64,000 nucleotides of DNA from Flavobacterium galactosidilyticum (GTDB lineage Bacteria; Bacteroidota; Bacteroidia; Flavobacteriales; Flavobacteriaceae), in NCBI RefSeq assembly GCF_020911945.1, contig NZ_CP087135.1, forward strand, positions 1,178,001-1,242,000, in the 5' to 3' direction. The translations under genes were made by a program, and so were the position numbers. Shown in pieces: positions 37,038 to 45,838 of this stretch; the first letter of the stretch is position 1; each line of letters opens with the position of its first letter. Below the pieces are notes generated by a model that made no database searches, was not told the DNA's origin, and saw nothing but the letters and a program-made list of their open reading frames with translations.

Positions 37038-38213
37038 TTATGAAATCAATTTTTCTTTAGTGATTCTGTCCACAACTAATGCAATGGCACCATCTCCAGT
37101 AACGTTACAGGCAGTACCAAAACTATCCATTGCAATATATAAAGCAATCATTAATCCGATCATCTCATCGTTAAAACCCAACATAGATTGCAATATTCCC
37201 ACAGCCGCCATTATGGCTCCTCCGGGAACTCCAGGCGCGGCGACCATTGCAATTCCTAGCATAAAAATAAAACCAGCAAATAACGTAAAATCAAATGGCA
37301 TTCCTTGTAAAATCATTAGTGCAATTGCACAAGATGTAATTTTCATAGTACTTCCAGAAAGGTGTATTGTTGCACATAACGGAATTACAAAACCAGCAAT
37401 TTTTTCAGAAACTCCATTTTTAAGTGTTTGTTCTAAGGTAACAGGAATTGTAGCGGCTGATGATTGTGTGCCCAATGCAGTGAAATAAGCAGGCATCATT
37501 CTTAGTAATAATTTGAAAGGATTCTGCTTTGTAACTATGCCCGCAATAGTGTATTGTAGTAGTAATAAGATAATGTGTAAAGCGAAAATCACACCAATAA
37601 TATTTATAAATACAGAAAGAATTGAGAATACTTTTCCGCTAAAGGACATGCTTGCAAATATACCTAGTATGAACAATGGCAATAGGGGAACAATTACATT
37701 TTCTATTAATTGCATGATGATTGTTTCAAAATCTTTTACCACTAATTTCAAGCTTGATTTTTCTTGATAGGACAATCCTAATCCAATTACAAAAGCAAAA
37801 ACTAAAGCAGTCATCACATCTAAAGCTGGAGGGATTGTAATAGTGAAATAAGGAGTTAGTTCTGGAGCTGAACTTCCAATTTCAGCTGCAGTAGCAATAT
37901 GAGATTCTAAAAGTTGTGGGAATATACCCGATGCAACAAAGTAAGTCATAAAGCCCGAAAATAAAGTCGAACCGTAAGCAATTGCAGCGGTGAGTAAGAG
38001 TAATTTACCAGCACCTTTTCCTAAATCGGAAATAGCTGGCATAATTAGTCCCATTATAATTAATGGAATCGCAAAATTTAAAAACTGTCCGAAAAAAGCA
38101 TTAAAAGTGGTGAAAATTCTATTTACAGATTCCGGTAGATACAAGCCGAAAATAATCCCCAGTACGATGGCAACAAAAACTTTAAATAGTAGGTTTGAGA
38201 ATAAACGCGTCAT
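37038..38213 (-). CDS. Dicarboxylate/amino acid:cation symporter (DAACS family)
   Basis: A 391-residue integral membrane protein with about eight hydrophobic segments and family hallmarks: FNFAIPLIIMGLIMPAI near the N-terminus, the serine-rich loop ALGTQSSAATIPVT (reentrant hairpin 1), and later SGSTMKITSCA, GVPGGAIMAAVGIL and MDSFGTACNVTGDGAIA, corresponding to the conserved substrate- and sodium-binding region of GltPh-like transporters. It imports glutamate, aspartate or C4-dicarboxylates with sodium or protons; which cannot be told. It stands alone and is convergent with mtgA. Confidence 0.93.
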   Translation of the reverse strand: MTRLFSNLLFKVFVAIVLGIIFGLYLPESVNRIFTTFNAFFGQFLNFAIPLIIMGLIMPAISDLGKGAGKLLLLTAAIAYGSTLFSGFMTYFVASGIFPQLLESHIATAAEIGSSAPELTPYFTITIPPALDVMTALVFAFVIGLGLSYQEKSSLKLVVKDFETIIMQLIENVIVPLLPLFILGIFASMSFSGKVFSILSVFINIIGVIFALHIILLLLQYTIAGIVTKQNPFKLLLRMMPAYFTALGTQSSAATIPVTLEQTLKNGVSEKIAGFVIPLCATIHLSGSTMKITSCAIALMILQGMPFDFTLFAGFIFMLGIAMVAAPGVPGGAIMAAVGILQSMLGFNDEMIGLMIALYIAMDSFGTACNVTGDGAIALVVDRITKEKLIS

Positions 38214-38536
38214 AATATATTGATTAGTAAAAGACTGTTAAAGTCTTATTTTAAATGATTTTTAAGTTTGCGAATATACTGCCAATGTTGCGAACAAGCG
38301 ACTGATGATTGATTTTTCTTCAATTATTAACATTAATTATGTCTTTATAAATTGAATTTTATAACTCTTTCTATTTTTATATAATTGGTTGTTTCTGTTA
38401 AACGTCATCTCATTATTCAGTAATTTAATAGTTACAATCGTTTTAATTTTGAAAAATTTATAAGTACTACTTCATTCGATATTTAGGATATATTTTTAGT
38501 TTTAAAACAATAATATACTATATTTGCTACATAATT
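38214..38536. other. Intergenic stretch between symporter and tRNA-Ala
   Basis: No gene visible. It must contain the symporter promoter (minus strand) and the tRNA-Ala promoter. The only clear element is the TATATTTG box at 38519. A small AAGACT..AGTCTT inverted repeat lies near 38231. Confidence 0.6.
38519..38526 (+). promoter_or_regulatory. -7 element for tRNA-Ala
   Basis: TATATTTG matches TAnnTTTG and lies 10 bases before the mature tRNA 5' end, so the precursor would have little or no leader. Confidence 0.55.
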
Positions 38537-38613
38537 GGGGGATTAGCTCATTTGGCTAGAGTGCTTGCCTGGCAGGCAAGAGGTGATCGGTTCGAATCCG
38601 ATATTCTCCACCA
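38537..38613 (+). tRNA. tRNA-Ala (anticodon GGC)
   Basis: All arms fold: acceptor GGGGGAT (38537-38543) with ATTCTCC (38603-38609) including the G3-U70 pair that identifies alanine tRNAs; D arm GCTC/GAGT; anticodon stem CTTGC/GCAAG with loop CTGGCAG and anticodon GGC at 38571-38573; T arm ATCGG/CCGAT around TTCGAAT. The discriminator is A (38610) and CCA (38611-38613) is encoded. Confidence 0.97.
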
Positions 38614-38624
38614 CCAAGAGAATG

Positions 38625-38656
38625 AAAGGCTTTGCAATTTTGCAGAGCCTTTTTTA
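38625..38656 (+). terminator. Terminator after tRNA-Ala
   Basis: The stem AAAGGCTTTGCAA with TTGCAGAGCCTTT (one G-U pair), followed by a T run, lies 12 bases after the tRNA. Confidence 0.85.
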
Positions 38657-38756
38657 TTCCATGTTTTAAAAGTGACTTGTATAAGGCACTTCTAATTCTT
38701 TATAAAAAAGGGGTCTTTCATCTTAATAGTTTTAATTTTAGACTAAAAATATTGAT

Positions 38757-39524
38757 ATGCCATCAGAAAATACAATTGGTTCTCTTACTACAACCATCGA
38801 AAATAAAATTGCTACAATTACATTTGGTCATCCTGCAAGTAATTCTTTTCCAAGAGAATTATTGGACAGATTGACAGCAGAATTCAATAGTTTAAGTTCT
38901 AATCAATTAGTTTCGGTTATTGTTTTGCAAAGTGAAGGTTCAGGCGCTTTTTGTGCTGGTGCCTCATTTGAAGAGCTTTTAGCGGTTTCTAACGAGTCAG
39001 AAGGAACTCATTTTTTCTCTGGTTTTGCTCATTTAATTAATGCAATGCGATCGTGTTCTAAATTGATTATCGGTCGCATTCATGGTAAAGCAGTTGGCGG
39101 TGGTGTGGGAATTGCGTGTGCTTGTGATTATACTTTGGCTACCAAAAATGCATCTATAAAACTTTCAGAACTCGCAATAGGAATTGGTCCATTCGTTATA
39201 GAACCTGCCGTTTCTAGAAAAATTGGAAAGACTGCAATGGCCGAAATGACTTTGGCAGCACATGAATGGAAATCAGCTGATTGGGCTTTCTCCAAAGGAT
39301 TATATGCAAATACATTTGAAACTATCGAAGAACTCGCTGTTGCGATTACTGATTTTAGTTCCAAATTATCGAGTTACAACCCTGAAGCTTTGACAGAAAT
39401 GAAAAAAGTTATATGGGAAGGAACCCAAGAGTGGGATACGCTGTTATTAGAACGCGCTGCTATTTCTGGGAGATTAGTCCTTTCAGATTTTACTAAAAAT
39501 GCCTTATTACAATTCAAAAAGTAA
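38757..39524 (+). CDS. Enoyl-CoA hydratase/isomerase family protein
   Basis: This 255-residue crotonase-fold protein has the two oxyanion-hole segments FCAGASFEELL and GKAVGGGVGIACACD, and retains a glutamate in KLSELAIGIGP at the place of a catalytic acid of true hydratases. The region after it (FVIEPAVSRKIGKTAMAEM) fits the family but differs from textbook enoyl-CoA hydratase, so the exact reaction (hydratase, isomerase or another crotonase activity) is uncertain. It acts on CoA thioesters in the cytoplasm. It begins about 100 bases after the tRNA-Ala terminator and is followed six bases later by a tiny membrane protein gene. Confidence 0.9.
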   Translation: MPSENTIGSLTTTIENKIATITFGHPASNSFPRELLDRLTAEFNSLSSNQLVSVIVLQSEGSGAFCAGASFEELLAVSNESEGTHFFSGFAHLINAMRSCSKLIIGRIHGKAVGGGVGIACACDYTLATKNASIKLSELAIGIGPFVIEPAVSRKIGKTAMAEMTLAAHEWKSADWAFSKGLYANTFETIEELAVAITDFSSKLSSYNPEALTEMKKVIWEGTQEWDTLLLERAAISGRLVLSDFTKNALLQFKK

Positions 39525-39530
39525 CTCATC

Positions 39531-39704
39531 ATGACAATTCTTTCGCTTGTTCAAAAAGTAAATATTGAAGAAAAATTAAAAAATGCAACGGACAGTGGCT
39601 ATCAAGTAGGTGTAATTATAGGATCTTTTATTCCTTTTGTAGTATTAGTTTTGTTAGCGTATTGGATGTACAGCAGTGCCAATAAAAGAGACAAAGAACT
39701 TTAA
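39531..39704 (+). CDS. 57-residue single-pass membrane protein
   Basis: This short gene starts six bases after the enoyl-CoA hydratase-like stop and encodes MTILSLVQKVNIEEKL at its N-terminus, one transmembrane helix at about residues 25-46 (VGVIIGSFIPFVVLVLLAYW) and a basic tail ending SANKRDKEL. I do not recognise a family. Tight spacing, a full-length hydrophobic helix flanked by an acidic/basic N-terminal part and a positive C-terminus (cytoplasmic by the positive-inside rule) make it a plausible real gene, co-transcribed with the upstream enzyme. Confidence 0.6.
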   Translation: MTILSLVQKVNIEEKLKNATDSGYQVGVIIGSFIPFVVLVLLAYWMYSSANKRDKEL

Positions 39705-39716
39705 TTAATTATTTAT

Positions 39717-39724
39717 TAAATTTG
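39717..39724 (+). promoter_or_regulatory. Candidate -7 element for queD-lpxH
   Basis: TAAATTTG, 19 bases before the queD start, matches TAnnTTTG. Confidence 0.5.
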
Positions 39725-39743
39725 TACCAAAATTAAAACTCCG

Positions 39744-40208
39744 ATGAGCAATATCAGAATCACAAAACAATTTAGTTTCGAAACCGGACACGCTTTATAT
39801 GGCTATGACGGGAAATGTAAAAATGTTCACGGGCATAGTTATAAATTGTCAGTAACCGTGATAGGATCACCAATTACGGATCGTTCTAATGTAAAATTTG
39901 GAATGGTGATTGACTTTACAGATTTAAAGAAAATTGTAAAAGAGGAAATCGTAGATCAATTTGACCATGCTACAGTTTTTAATGGCACAACGCCACACAT
40001 AGAATTAGCTAACGAATTAATGACTCGAGGCCATCATGTTATTTTAGTGGATTATCAACCAACGAGCGAAAACATGGTTGTTGATTTTTCACAAAGAATC
40101 ATCAATCGATTGCCAGAAGGAATCACTCTTTTTTCTTTAAAATTACAAGAAACTGATTCTTCTTTTGCGGAATGGTATGCTTCTGATAATATGAAATCTA
40201 TACTATAA
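39744..40208 (+). CDS. queD: 6-carboxytetrahydropterin synthase
   Basis: A 154-residue member of the 6-pyruvoyl-tetrahydropterin synthase/QueD family. The zinc ligands His16 (ETGHALYG), His29 and His31 (NVHGHSYKL) and the catalytic Cys25 (DGKCKNVHGH) are in place, as is the downstream FDHATVFNG and the C-terminal LQETDSSFAEW. QueD makes 6-carboxytetrahydropterin from dihydroneopterin triphosphate for queuosine and other 7-deazapurines. No queC, queE or queF is present in the window. The lpxH gene follows four bases after, so they share a transcript. Confidence 0.93.
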   Translation: MSNIRITKQFSFETGHALYGYDGKCKNVHGHSYKLSVTVIGSPITDRSNVKFGMVIDFTDLKKIVKEEIVDQFDHATVFNGTTPHIELANELMTRGHHVILVDYQPTSENMVVDFSQRIINRLPEGITLFSLKLQETDSSFAEWYASDNMKSIL

Positions 40209-40212
40209 CTTC

Positions 40213-40965
40213 ATGCAGTTACCCAACAATAAAAAAATTTATTTCGCTTCTGATCAACACTTTGGTGCACCAACACCCGAATTGAGTTTTCCCAGAGAAC
40301 AAAAATTTGTCGCTTGGCTTGACGAAGTAAAGAAGGATGCTGAAGCTATTTTTCTATTGGGCGATTTATTTGATTTTTGGTTCGAATATAAAACGGTTGT
40401 TCCAAAAGGATTTATTCGTGTTCTTGGCAAATTAGCCGAAATTCGTGATAGTGGTATTCCTATTTATTTCTTTGTAGGGAACCACGATTTATGGATGGAA
40501 GATTATTTCCAGAAAGAATTGAATATTCCCGTTTTTCATGACAATCAAGAATATACTTTTGGAGATAAAACATTCTTAATTGGCCATGGTGACGGAAAAG
40601 GTCCTGGAGATTTAGGATATAAACGGATGAAAAAGGTATTTACTAATCCTTTTTTCAAATGGCTTTTTAGATGGGTTCATCCAGATATTGGCGTTCGTTT
40701 AGCGCAATACCTTTCGGTAAAAAACAAATTAATTTCTGGTGATGAAGATGTTACTTTTCTGGGTGAAGATAAAGAATGGCTTATTTTATATTCCAAAAGA
40801 AAGCTAGAAACCAAGCATTATAATTATCTTGTTTTTGGTCACCGCCACTTACCAATGAAATTAACGGTAGGAGAAAATGCTGAATATGTCAATCTGGGCG
40901 ATTGGATTAGCTATTTTACCTATGGCGTTTTTGATGGTGAAAATTTCGAAATCAAAAAATTCTAA
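40213..40965 (+). CDS. lpxH: UDP-2,3-diacylglucosamine diphosphatase
   Basis: A 250-residue calcineurin-like metallophosphoesterase of the LpxH type, which cleaves UDP-2,3-diacylglucosamine to lipid X and UMP in lipid A synthesis on the cytoplasmic face of the inner membrane. Metal-binding motifs in order: FASDQHFGAP, LGDLFDFWFE, VGNHDLWM, GHGDGKGPGD and VFGHRHLPM. The broad hydrophobic/basic middle part (KVFTNPFFKWLFRWVHP) fits membrane association. It follows queD by four bases. It is convergent with the next gene, with only two bases between stops. Confidence 0.93.
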   Translation: MQLPNNKKIYFASDQHFGAPTPELSFPREQKFVAWLDEVKKDAEAIFLLGDLFDFWFEYKTVVPKGFIRVLGKLAEIRDSGIPIYFFVGNHDLWMEDYFQKELNIPVFHDNQEYTFGDKTFLIGHGDGKGPGDLGYKRMKKVFTNPFFKWLFRWVHPDIGVRLAQYLSVKNKLISGDEDVTFLGEDKEWLILYSKRKLETKHYNYLVFGHRHLPMKLTVGENAEYVNLGDWISYFTYGVFDGENFEIKKF

Positions 40966-40967
40966 AA

Positions 40968-41324
40968 CTAATTCATTCCTACACCAAATAAATAATCGTC
41001 TAAATTAATTTTAAATAAAGTGCCTTCTACAAGGTCTTTTACTTTATTTAATTCTTCAATTGTAACGGCCAAATCAATTTGAGAAAAAGGTGTTTTTAAT
41101 AAAAATTTGTAGCATTTACTCTTTAGTTCACAATCAGCACAATCACTGTTTACAATATAGCTTTCTTGAATACACTCTTTGAATTGTTCAAGTTCTAATT
41201 TGTTGCAGTAAAATCCCATCTCTCTGAAAACCAATTGTACTTTGTCAAGGATGATTTTATTATCTTTTCTCCAGTAAAAGGAAGTTCCAAAATCATTTAT
41301 ATAGATCTGTTTTATTGCTTGCAT
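40968..41324 (-). CDS. Conserved hypothetical protein with cysteine cluster
   Basis: A 118-residue cytoplasmic protein I do not recognise. It has five cysteines, three of them in CADCELKSKC (C-x2-C-x5-C, residues about 62-71), which could bind a metal or Fe-S cluster together with Cys40 or Cys51. The rest is mixed helix/strand with FREMGFYCNKLELEQF and an acidic C-terminal half. It has its own -7 element and stands alone between lpxH (convergent) and the MFS gene. Confidence 0.7.
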   Translation of the reverse strand: MQAIKQIYINDFGTSFYWRKDNKIILDKVQLVFREMGFYCNKLELEQFKECIQESYIVNSDCADCELKSKCYKFLLKTPFSQIDLAVTIEELNKVKDLVEGTLFKINLDDYLFGVGMN

Positions 41325-41340
41325 TTGATAAATTTTAAAA

Positions 41341-41348
41341 CAAATATA
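41341..41348 (-). promoter_or_regulatory. Candidate -7 element for the cysteine-cluster protein gene
   Basis: Reads TATATTTG on the minus strand, 16 bases before the start at 41324. Confidence 0.5.
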
Positions 41349-41384
41349 GTTATTATTTATAATAATTATAAATAATAAAATAAT

Positions 41385-42668
41385 TTATTCCCCGTTTTCG
41401 TGTTCCTCTAAATCTTTTCTCAAATCTAGTTTTCTAAAAGTAGGCGAAATAATTCCAGTAGTTAAAACGACAAGCAGCGTCATGCTTCCACCAAAAACAA
41501 CTGCTGTTACAGTTCCCATTAATCGAGCAGTTAGACCACTTTCAAAAGCGCCTAATTCATTAGAAGAACCAACAAACATTGAGTTTACAGCTGAAACTCG
41601 ACCACGCATATGATCAGGAGTTTTTAATTGTAGGATAGTTTGACGAATAACTACAGAGATTCCGTCGAAAACGCCACTAAAGAATAAAGCGATCAGTGAA
41701 ACCCAGAAAATGGTGGAAAGTCCAAAAACAATGATACAAATTCCGAAAGCAAATATGGCGGATAGCAATTTTAGTCCTGCATTTTTACTCAAAGGAACAT
41801 AAGCCGTGATAATCATGGTTAAAAATGCGCCCACCGCAGGAGCGGCTCTTAAAAAACCGAAACCTTCAGGACCTACTTTTAAAATGTCTTGTGCAAAAAT
41901 AGGCAGTAAAGCGATAGCGCCACCAAAAAGAACGGCGACCATATCAAGTGTGATAGCTCCTAAAACTGTTTTATTATTGAATACAAATTTTATTCCTTCG
42001 GATAAACTTTGCATTACAGGTTCTCCAATTTTAGGATTCAGAATTGGTTTTTTCTTTATTTGTGACAATGCTAATAAAGCGAAAATTGAGCAAGCAAAAA
42101 CAGTACACATCGACCAATGCACTCCTATAAGCGTAATAGAAAATCCTGCAAGTGCTGGTCCAGCTACTGAGGCAATTTGCCAAACAGAACTACTCCATGT
42201 CGCTGCATTAGGATATACTTTTTTAGGTACAAGTAAGGATAATAGAGAAAAGATGGTTGGTCCAAGAAAAGCCCTGACTAAACCACCAAGAAAGACCAAG
42301 AAATAGATAGAATATAAAATAGTTTGTGTCGATATATCCCCAATTACAACTGGCCAAGTCAGTAAAAATAATCCAAAACTGATGACAGAGAATGCTAAGA
42401 TACATTTTACTAATAATCCCTTTTTTTCTTTCTGATCAACAATATGTCCAGCAAATAATGCCAATGAAATAGCTGGAATTACTTCCATTAAACCGATAAT
42501 TCCTAAAGAAAGAGGGTCTTTAGTAATACTGTACACTTGCCATTCGATAATGATGAATTGCATCGACCAAGCAAAGACCATAGCAAAACGCAGCAGTAAA
42601 AAAGTATTGAATTCCTTAAATCGTAAAGCGGCGTATGGATCTTTTTTTAGTGGCTTTTCTGAGCTCAT
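41385..42668 (-). CDS. MFS transporter (EntS/MFS_3-like)
   Basis: The start at 42668 (MSSEKPLKKDPYAALR, 427 residues) is preferred to an in-frame ATG at 42716 that lies inside recJ; this start overlaps the recJ stop by one base (TAATG), a typical coupled junction. About twelve hydrophobic segments are visible, and the loop GHIVDQKEKKGLLVK between helices 2 and 3 matches the MFS signature position. Overall it resembles the MFS_3/EntS-type exporters. The substrate is unknown. It is co-transcribed with recJ. Confidence 0.9.
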   Translation of the reverse strand: MSSEKPLKKDPYAALRFKEFNTFLLLRFAMVFAWSMQFIIIEWQVYSITKDPLSLGIIGLMEVIPAISLALFAGHIVDQKEKKGLLVKCILAFSVISFGLFLLTWPVVIGDISTQTILYSIYFLVFLGGLVRAFLGPTIFSLLSLLVPKKVYPNAATWSSSVWQIASVAGPALAGFSITLIGVHWSMCTVFACSIFALLALSQIKKKPILNPKIGEPVMQSLSEGIKFVFNNKTVLGAITLDMVAVLFGGAIALLPIFAQDILKVGPEGFGFLRAAPAVGAFLTMIITAYVPLSKNAGLKLLSAIFAFGICIIVFGLSTIFWVSLIALFFSGVFDGISVVIRQTILQLKTPDHMRGRVSAVNSMFVGSSNELGAFESGLTARLMGTVTAVVFGGSMTLLVVLTTGIISPTFRKLDLRKDLEEHENGE

Positions 42669-44356
42669 TACTTGATGCTTTTTAATCTTAGTTGGATAGA
42701 AACTTTTCCGTTCCACTCATTTTCGTCAATACAATACGCTACTTGAAAAGGTTTTTGGTTGGTAGTTAAATCAAATTTATCTCCTAGTCCAAAACCAATC
42801 GCCGCAATGCCTTCACTACCATTTTGTTTTACAAAAAGGCGTAAATGTTCCTCTTCCTGTCCCATTAGTTTTCCGTAGCCTGTATCTTTAACCTCTTTTG
42901 TCAAAAAAGTAGGAGTCATGTTCAAAGGTCCAAAAGGTTCAAATTGTTTCAGAATGCGGATTAATTTTGGAGTGATATCAGAAAAATTGATTTCAGCATC
43001 AATCGAAATTTCTGGAACCAACATATCGGGATGTATGGTTTTTTCGACCTCTTTTTCGAAAGCTTCTTTAAATAATAGATAGTTCTCTTCTTTTAAAGTC
43101 ATTCCAGCTGCATACATATGTCCACCAAATTGCTCTAAATGTTCCGAGCAGGCTTCAAGTGCATTATAGACATCAAATCCTTTTACAGAACGAGCCGATG
43201 CTGCATATTTATCGCCACTTTTTGTGAAAACTAATGTTGGACGATAATAAGTTTCTATCAGTCGAGAAGCCACAATTCCGATTACACCTTTATGCCAATC
43301 TTCTTGAAAAACGACAGAGGTAAATCGCTCTTTCTCCTTGTTTTCATCGATTTGTTTCAAAGCCTCTTTGGTAATTAGTTTGTCTAAATCTTTGCGCTCT
43401 GAATTATAGGCTTCAATTTCGGAAGCAAATTGTTGTGCTTGTTCAAAATCAAATTCGGTTAATAATTCAACGGCATGATTACCATGTTTGATACGTCCAG
43501 CCGCATTAATTCTCGGTGCGATTATAAAAACGACATCGGTAATATCTAACGTTTGTTTTTTTATTTGATGGATCAATGCTTTTATTCCAGGTCTTGGATC
43601 GCTATTGATAACTTGTAATCCAAAATGTGCTAAGATCCTATTTTCTCCCGTCATAGGAACAATATCGGCAGCAATGGCGGCAGCAACTAAATCTAAGTAG
43701 GGAACTAGATCACTAATAGTTTGATTTCTGTTTATTCCTAAAGCCTGAATCAGTTTGAAACCAATGCCACAACCACACAATTCATCATAAGGATACGTAC
43801 AATCATCCCGTTTTGGATCGAGAACGGCAACAGCATCAGGTAATGTATCTCCAGGTCTGTGGTGATCGCAAATAATGAAATCAATGTTTCGTTCTTTTGC
43901 GTAAGCGACATGATCAATCGATTTTATACCGCAATCTAAAGCAATAATTAATGAAAAACCATTGTCATCAGCAAAGTCAATTCCCATAAAGGAAACGCCA
44001 TAGCCTTCTTTATAACGATCCGGAATATAAGTAGCTACATCAGGATGATAGCTTTTTAAGTAAGAAGAAACGAGCGAGACCGCCGTGGTTCCATCTACGT
44101 CATAATCACCGAAAACAAGAATTTGTTCCTTATTCTCTATTGCTTTTTCGATTCGCTTCACCGCTTTTTCCATATCCTTCATTAAGTATGGATCATGCAA
44201 ATGGTCTAAAGAAGGACGGAAAAAATTCTTGGCATCCTCAAAAGTTTCAATGCCTCGTTGTACTAATAATTGCGCCACAAAATCTTCCACATTTAAGGCT
44301 TGCGCCAAATGTTTGATTTTCTCTTCGGAAGGTTTGGGTTTAATAGTCCAACGCAT
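42668..44356 (-). CDS. recJ: Single-stranded-DNA-specific exonuclease RecJ
   Basis: A 562-residue 5'-3' single-strand exonuclease used in recombination and mismatch/base-excision repair. DHH-family motifs: FGDYDVDGTTAVSL, ALDCGIKS, ICDHHRPGDTLPDA, then APRINAAGRIKHG and the DHHA1 part with GVIGIVASRL and FGGHMYAAGMT. A C-terminal OB-fold-like region (ISIDAEINFSDI onward) completes the family layout, and length is normal. Its stop overlaps the MFS start by one base. Confidence 0.96.
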   Translation of the reverse strand: MRWTIKPKPSEEKIKHLAQALNVEDFVAQLLVQRGIETFEDAKNFFRPSLDHLHDPYLMKDMEKAVKRIEKAIENKEQILVFGDYDVDGTTAVSLVSSYLKSYHPDVATYIPDRYKEGYGVSFMGIDFADDNGFSLIIALDCGIKSIDHVAYAKERNIDFIICDHHRPGDTLPDAVAVLDPKRDDCTYPYDELCGCGIGFKLIQALGINRNQTISDLVPYLDLVAAAIAADIVPMTGENRILAHFGLQVINSDPRPGIKALIHQIKKQTLDITDVVFIIAPRINAAGRIKHGNHAVELLTEFDFEQAQQFASEIEAYNSERKDLDKLITKEALKQIDENKEKERFTSVVFQEDWHKGVIGIVASRLIETYYRPTLVFTKSGDKYAASARSVKGFDVYNALEACSEHLEQFGGHMYAAGMTLKEENYLLFKEAFEKEVEKTIHPDMLVPEISIDAEINFSDITPKLIRILKQFEPFGPLNMTPTFLTKEVKDTGYGKLMGQEEEHLRLFVKQNGSEGIAAIGFGLGDKFDLTTNQKPFQVAYCIDENEWNGKVSIQLRLKSIK

Positions 44357-44420
44357 ATGATTTTTGATTGAGGATTAACGATTTTTGATTTTAGATTTTG
44401 TATTCTGAAATCAAAATTAT
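44357..44420. repeat. Short-period degenerate repeat in recJ-hopJ spacer
   Basis: GATTTTTGATT occurs twice (44360s and 44380s) with further GATTTT variants. Similar low-complexity spacers occur at 26262 and 50040. Confidence 0.4.
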
Positions 44421-44428
44421 TAAATAGT

Positions 44429-44773
44429 TTACTTTAATTGTAAAGGACTTCCGTAAAATGCAATTCCTTCCCAACCCGTTTTCATAAAGTTACGAATGTT
44501 TTGGTGATTGGTTCCATCAGGATTTTTTAATACTTCATCGTAATAGTATGCTCCAAAACAAGATAATGTTGCTGCTTCAGATAAGTTTTGCAATTCCGCA
44601 AAAGCGAATAATTTACAAGAACCTGAATTCTCTCCCGCCACATTGTGTAATACTCCATTTTCGAAAGCTGTTGGTTCGAAAGTATAGTTTTCCTCAATTA
44701 TCGCAATGGTTTCTGTGAAAGCAATAGTTTCAGGAGTTTTATTTAATTTTTCTAAAAAAGAATCTATGTTCAT
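44429..44773 (-). CDS. HopJ-family protein
   Basis: A 114-residue protein matching the family named after Pseudomonas HopJ, with conserved FAFAELQNLSEAATLSCFGAYY and NIRNFMKTGWEGIAFYG. The name type III effector is misleading here: this lineage has no reason to have a type III system and the family is widespread as a cytoplasmic protein of unknown function. It lies 12 bases downstream of the amine oxidase gene and upstream of recJ in the same direction. Confidence 0.82.
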   Translation of the reverse strand: MNIDSFLEKLNKTPETIAFTETIAIIEENYTFEPTAFENGVLHNVAGENSGSCKLFAFAELQNLSEAATLSCFGAYYYDEVLKNPDGTNHQNIRNFMKTGWEGIAFYGSPLQLK

Positions 44774-44785
44774 CTGCTTATTTCG

Positions 44786-45838
44786 TTAAAATTGTGAGAC
44801 AATATTTTTGGCGGCCACTATTGCTCCTTCCATATATCCTGGATTTTGAGAAGCAGTTTCGGAACCAGAAATATATAATTTGTTGTTCAAAAATGGTGTT
44901 TTATAATCTGTGTGACCATTATTCTCATGTCCCATAACTAATTGTTCGTATGGGAAAAAAGTAAGTGGTTCTTCACGCCATATTTTTTCATGATATTCAA
45001 TATAATTTTCGGCTTCGTTGCCAAAGAGTTTTATCAATTGGAGAATCACTTTTTCTTGTCGTTCGTCTTTTGACATTGTATAGGTGCCGCCGTTTAGAAA
45101 TCCTTTTAAGGCAAATCCGGAATTGTCAGCTGTACTGTGATCGTACATTTCCTGAATGATGCTAGCTTGGCTATATAGCGCTCCAGAATAATTATTTTCT
45201 CTCCAAAATGGACTTGCATATTCTACAGCAAATTTTATCGATTCGCCCATCCACGTATGTGTTTTTTTGGCTAATTGCTGAATGTAATCAGGTAAATTAG
45301 GCTCGAATTTTATAGTTTGAACCAACAAATGCGGGGGTAAAGTACTGATGACTTTTTCTGCTGTATATTTAATTCCTTTGTAATCTGTAACTTCTAAGTA
45401 GTTATCAACTTCCTTTATAGTTGTTACTTTAGTGTCAGTTTTGATGTTTTGAATGCCAATTTTTTCAACTAATTTTTCAATTAATTTTGCTGTTCCACCA
45501 ACTATTCGAAACGAAGATTCTTCACTATCTGAAATTTCAAATTTTTGTGGAGGCACAAAAGACATCGTTTCAAAAAAAGAAATACCTTGAGTGTGTTGTT
45601 TAAAATAGGGTATTTTAAACCCTTCTAATAATGCAATAAGATTTTGATGCGGTTTACTGAAGCAAGTGGCGCCCATTTCCATTGTTGCTCCGTTAGAACC
45701 AGTAAGAGTTTCTATACGGCCACCAATACGACTTTCAGCTTCCAATATAATAACTTCAAATCCTTTTTTTTGAAGCAAATAGGCCATCATTAAACCAGAC
45801 AAGCCGGCACCGATGATTATAATTTTTGCATTATTCAT
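44786..45838 (-). CDS. FAD-dependent amine oxidase family protein
   Basis: A 350-residue flavoprotein of the flavin-containing monoamine oxidase group. The N-terminus has IIGAGLSGLMMAYLLQKKG followed by ILEAESRIGGRIET, the dinucleotide-binding fold plus the GGR motif of the family. The C-terminus has LYISGSETASQNPGYMEGAI, where the FAD-binding GxE..PG.M.GA pattern is recognisable. The substrate is unknown. Its start overlaps the rsmI stop by four bases (45835-45838). Confidence 0.9.
   Translation of the reverse strand: MNNAKIIIIGAGLSGLMMAYLLQKKGFEVIILEAESRIGGRIETLTGSNGATMEMGATCFSKPHQNLIALLEGFKIPYFKQHTQGISFFETMSFVPPQKFEISDSEESSFRIVGGTAKLIEKLVEKIGIQNIKTDTKVTTIKEVDNYLEVTDYKGIKYTAEKVISTLPPHLLVQTIKFEPNLPDYIQQLAKKTHTWMGESIKFAVEYASPFWRENNYSGALYSQASIIQEMYDHSTADNSGFALKGFLNGGTYTMSKDERQEKVILQLIKLFGNEAENYIEYHEKIWREEPLTFFPYEQLVMGHENNGHTDYKTPFLNNKLYISGSETASQNPGYMEGAIVAAKNIVSQF

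Noticed and set aside
37513-37767. Plus-strand ORFs opposite the symporter gene (also 36994-37488 and 37990-38223)
   Set aside because: They are antisense to a well-defined transporter gene and show no family features.
44429-44773. Type III secretion effector
   Set aside because: The family name comes from Pseudomonas. No secretion apparatus or secretion signal is present, so a cytoplasmic protein of unknown role is the fair call.
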